Below are positions 4,837 through 5,062 of a stretch of 5,062 nt of DNA, one piece after another (the stretch's first letter is position 1; each line of letters begins with the position of its first letter). The DNA comes from JBCCMB01 sp039026555 (GTDB lineage: Bacteria; Pseudomonadota; Alphaproteobacteria; Caulobacterales; Hyphomonadaceae), in NCBI GenBank assembly GCA_039026555.1, contig JBCCMB010000175.1:1-5062 (forward strand), written 5' to 3'. A program made the translations under genes and the position numbers. The notes below the pieces were generated by a model. The model saw nothing but the letters and a program-made list of their open reading frames with translations, did not search any database and was not told where the DNA came from.

Positions 4837-5062
4837 GCCAATGGCGTCATAGGCCGCCCGGTCGAAATCTGGCGCGGGCGCCTCTCCTCTAGGCGCCGAT
4901 CGGCCGACAGGCTGCAGCGTCCAAACGCCAAAGGGATGGTCGGTTGTGTCCGCGGGGTTGGAATTGACGCCCGAGGAGCCGTCAAATTGGAAGCCCGCCT
5001 CGCGCGCGAATTGAATCACCAACGCCTCTTGGACATAGCCGGCGCCTGCCGCCGGATCCTGC
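4834..5062 (-). CDS. COG4798-like class I SAM-dependent methyltransferase, C-terminal part, ending at an apparently premature stop
   Basis: The gene enters from the right window edge; 75 residues are visible up to TAA at 4834-4836. The frame reads QDPAAGAGYVQEALVIQF, then AREAGFQFDGSSGV, then SNPADTTDHPFGVWTLQP, and near the end AAYDAIG. The EAGF segment (late helix and strand) and the NPADTTDHP...VW segment match the C-terminal part of the exported or periplasmic predicted methyltransferases grouped as COG4798, which carry a Rossmann SAM-binding domain. The SAM-binding glycine motif is outside the window and the methyl acceptor is unknown. In this family the chain normally continues with a last strand like DRFVLKFRKP. 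Here a stop comes just before it, but the next codons in the same frame still encode such a strand (see the tail entry). This is therefore either a pseudogene, a readthrough gene or a sequence error. Confidence 0.7.
   Translation of the reverse strand, partial: QDPAAGAGYVQEALVIQFAREAGFQFDGSSGVNSNPADTTDHPFGVWTLQPVGRSAPRGEAPAPDFDRAAYDAIG

Overview
The window looks like chromosomal DNA from a GC-rich Gram-negative bacterium, most likely an alphaproteobacterium. The grounds are codon use rich in GCG/CGC/GAT, an SCP2-type sterol carrier gene beside acyl-CoA metabolism genes, and an exported protein with TolA-like architecture. The genus cannot be fixed from the sequence. I see no RNA genes, insertion sequences, CRISPR arrays or phage genes. 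The genes are tightly packed, and two convergent pairs leave no room for a terminator.

Layout. (1) Positions 1-260, plus strand: the 3' end of an inositol-monophosphatase-family phosphatase, most like histidinol-phosphatase HisN. (2) Positions 257-1183 and 1194-1496, minus strand: a two-gene operon of a small SCP2 sterol-carrier protein followed by a PldB-like alpha/beta hydrolase. The hydrolase stop overlaps the phosphatase stop tail to tail. (3) Positions 1497-1644: a divergent intergenic region. (4) Positions 1645-3192, plus strand: a carboxyltransferase (beta) subunit of a biotin-dependent acyl-CoA carboxylase. Its start overlaps the stop of a 6-codon upstream ORF. (5) Positions 3200-4720, minus strand: a 506-residue exported protein of unknown function with a signal peptide, a small N-terminal domain, a ~105-residue Ala/Glu/Arg helix, a run of 15 prolines and a C-terminal domain. 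(6) Positions 4789-5062, minus strand: the 3' end of a COG4798-like SAM-dependent methyltransferase. It is interrupted by an in-frame TAA 15 codons before the next stop.

Together, the SCP2, hydrolase and carboxylase genes look like a lipid / acyl-CoA handling cluster transcribed from one divergent region. The 506-residue gene and the methyltransferase lie on the same strand 68 bp apart and may be co-transcribed. A candidate promoter sits between them.

The observations I rate highest are the interrupted methyltransferase, whose reading frame past the stop still gives a family-like C-terminal strand; the ATGA-coupled mini-ORF before the carboxylase; and the unrecognised TolA-like exported protein. 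I found no convincing new multi-gene system.
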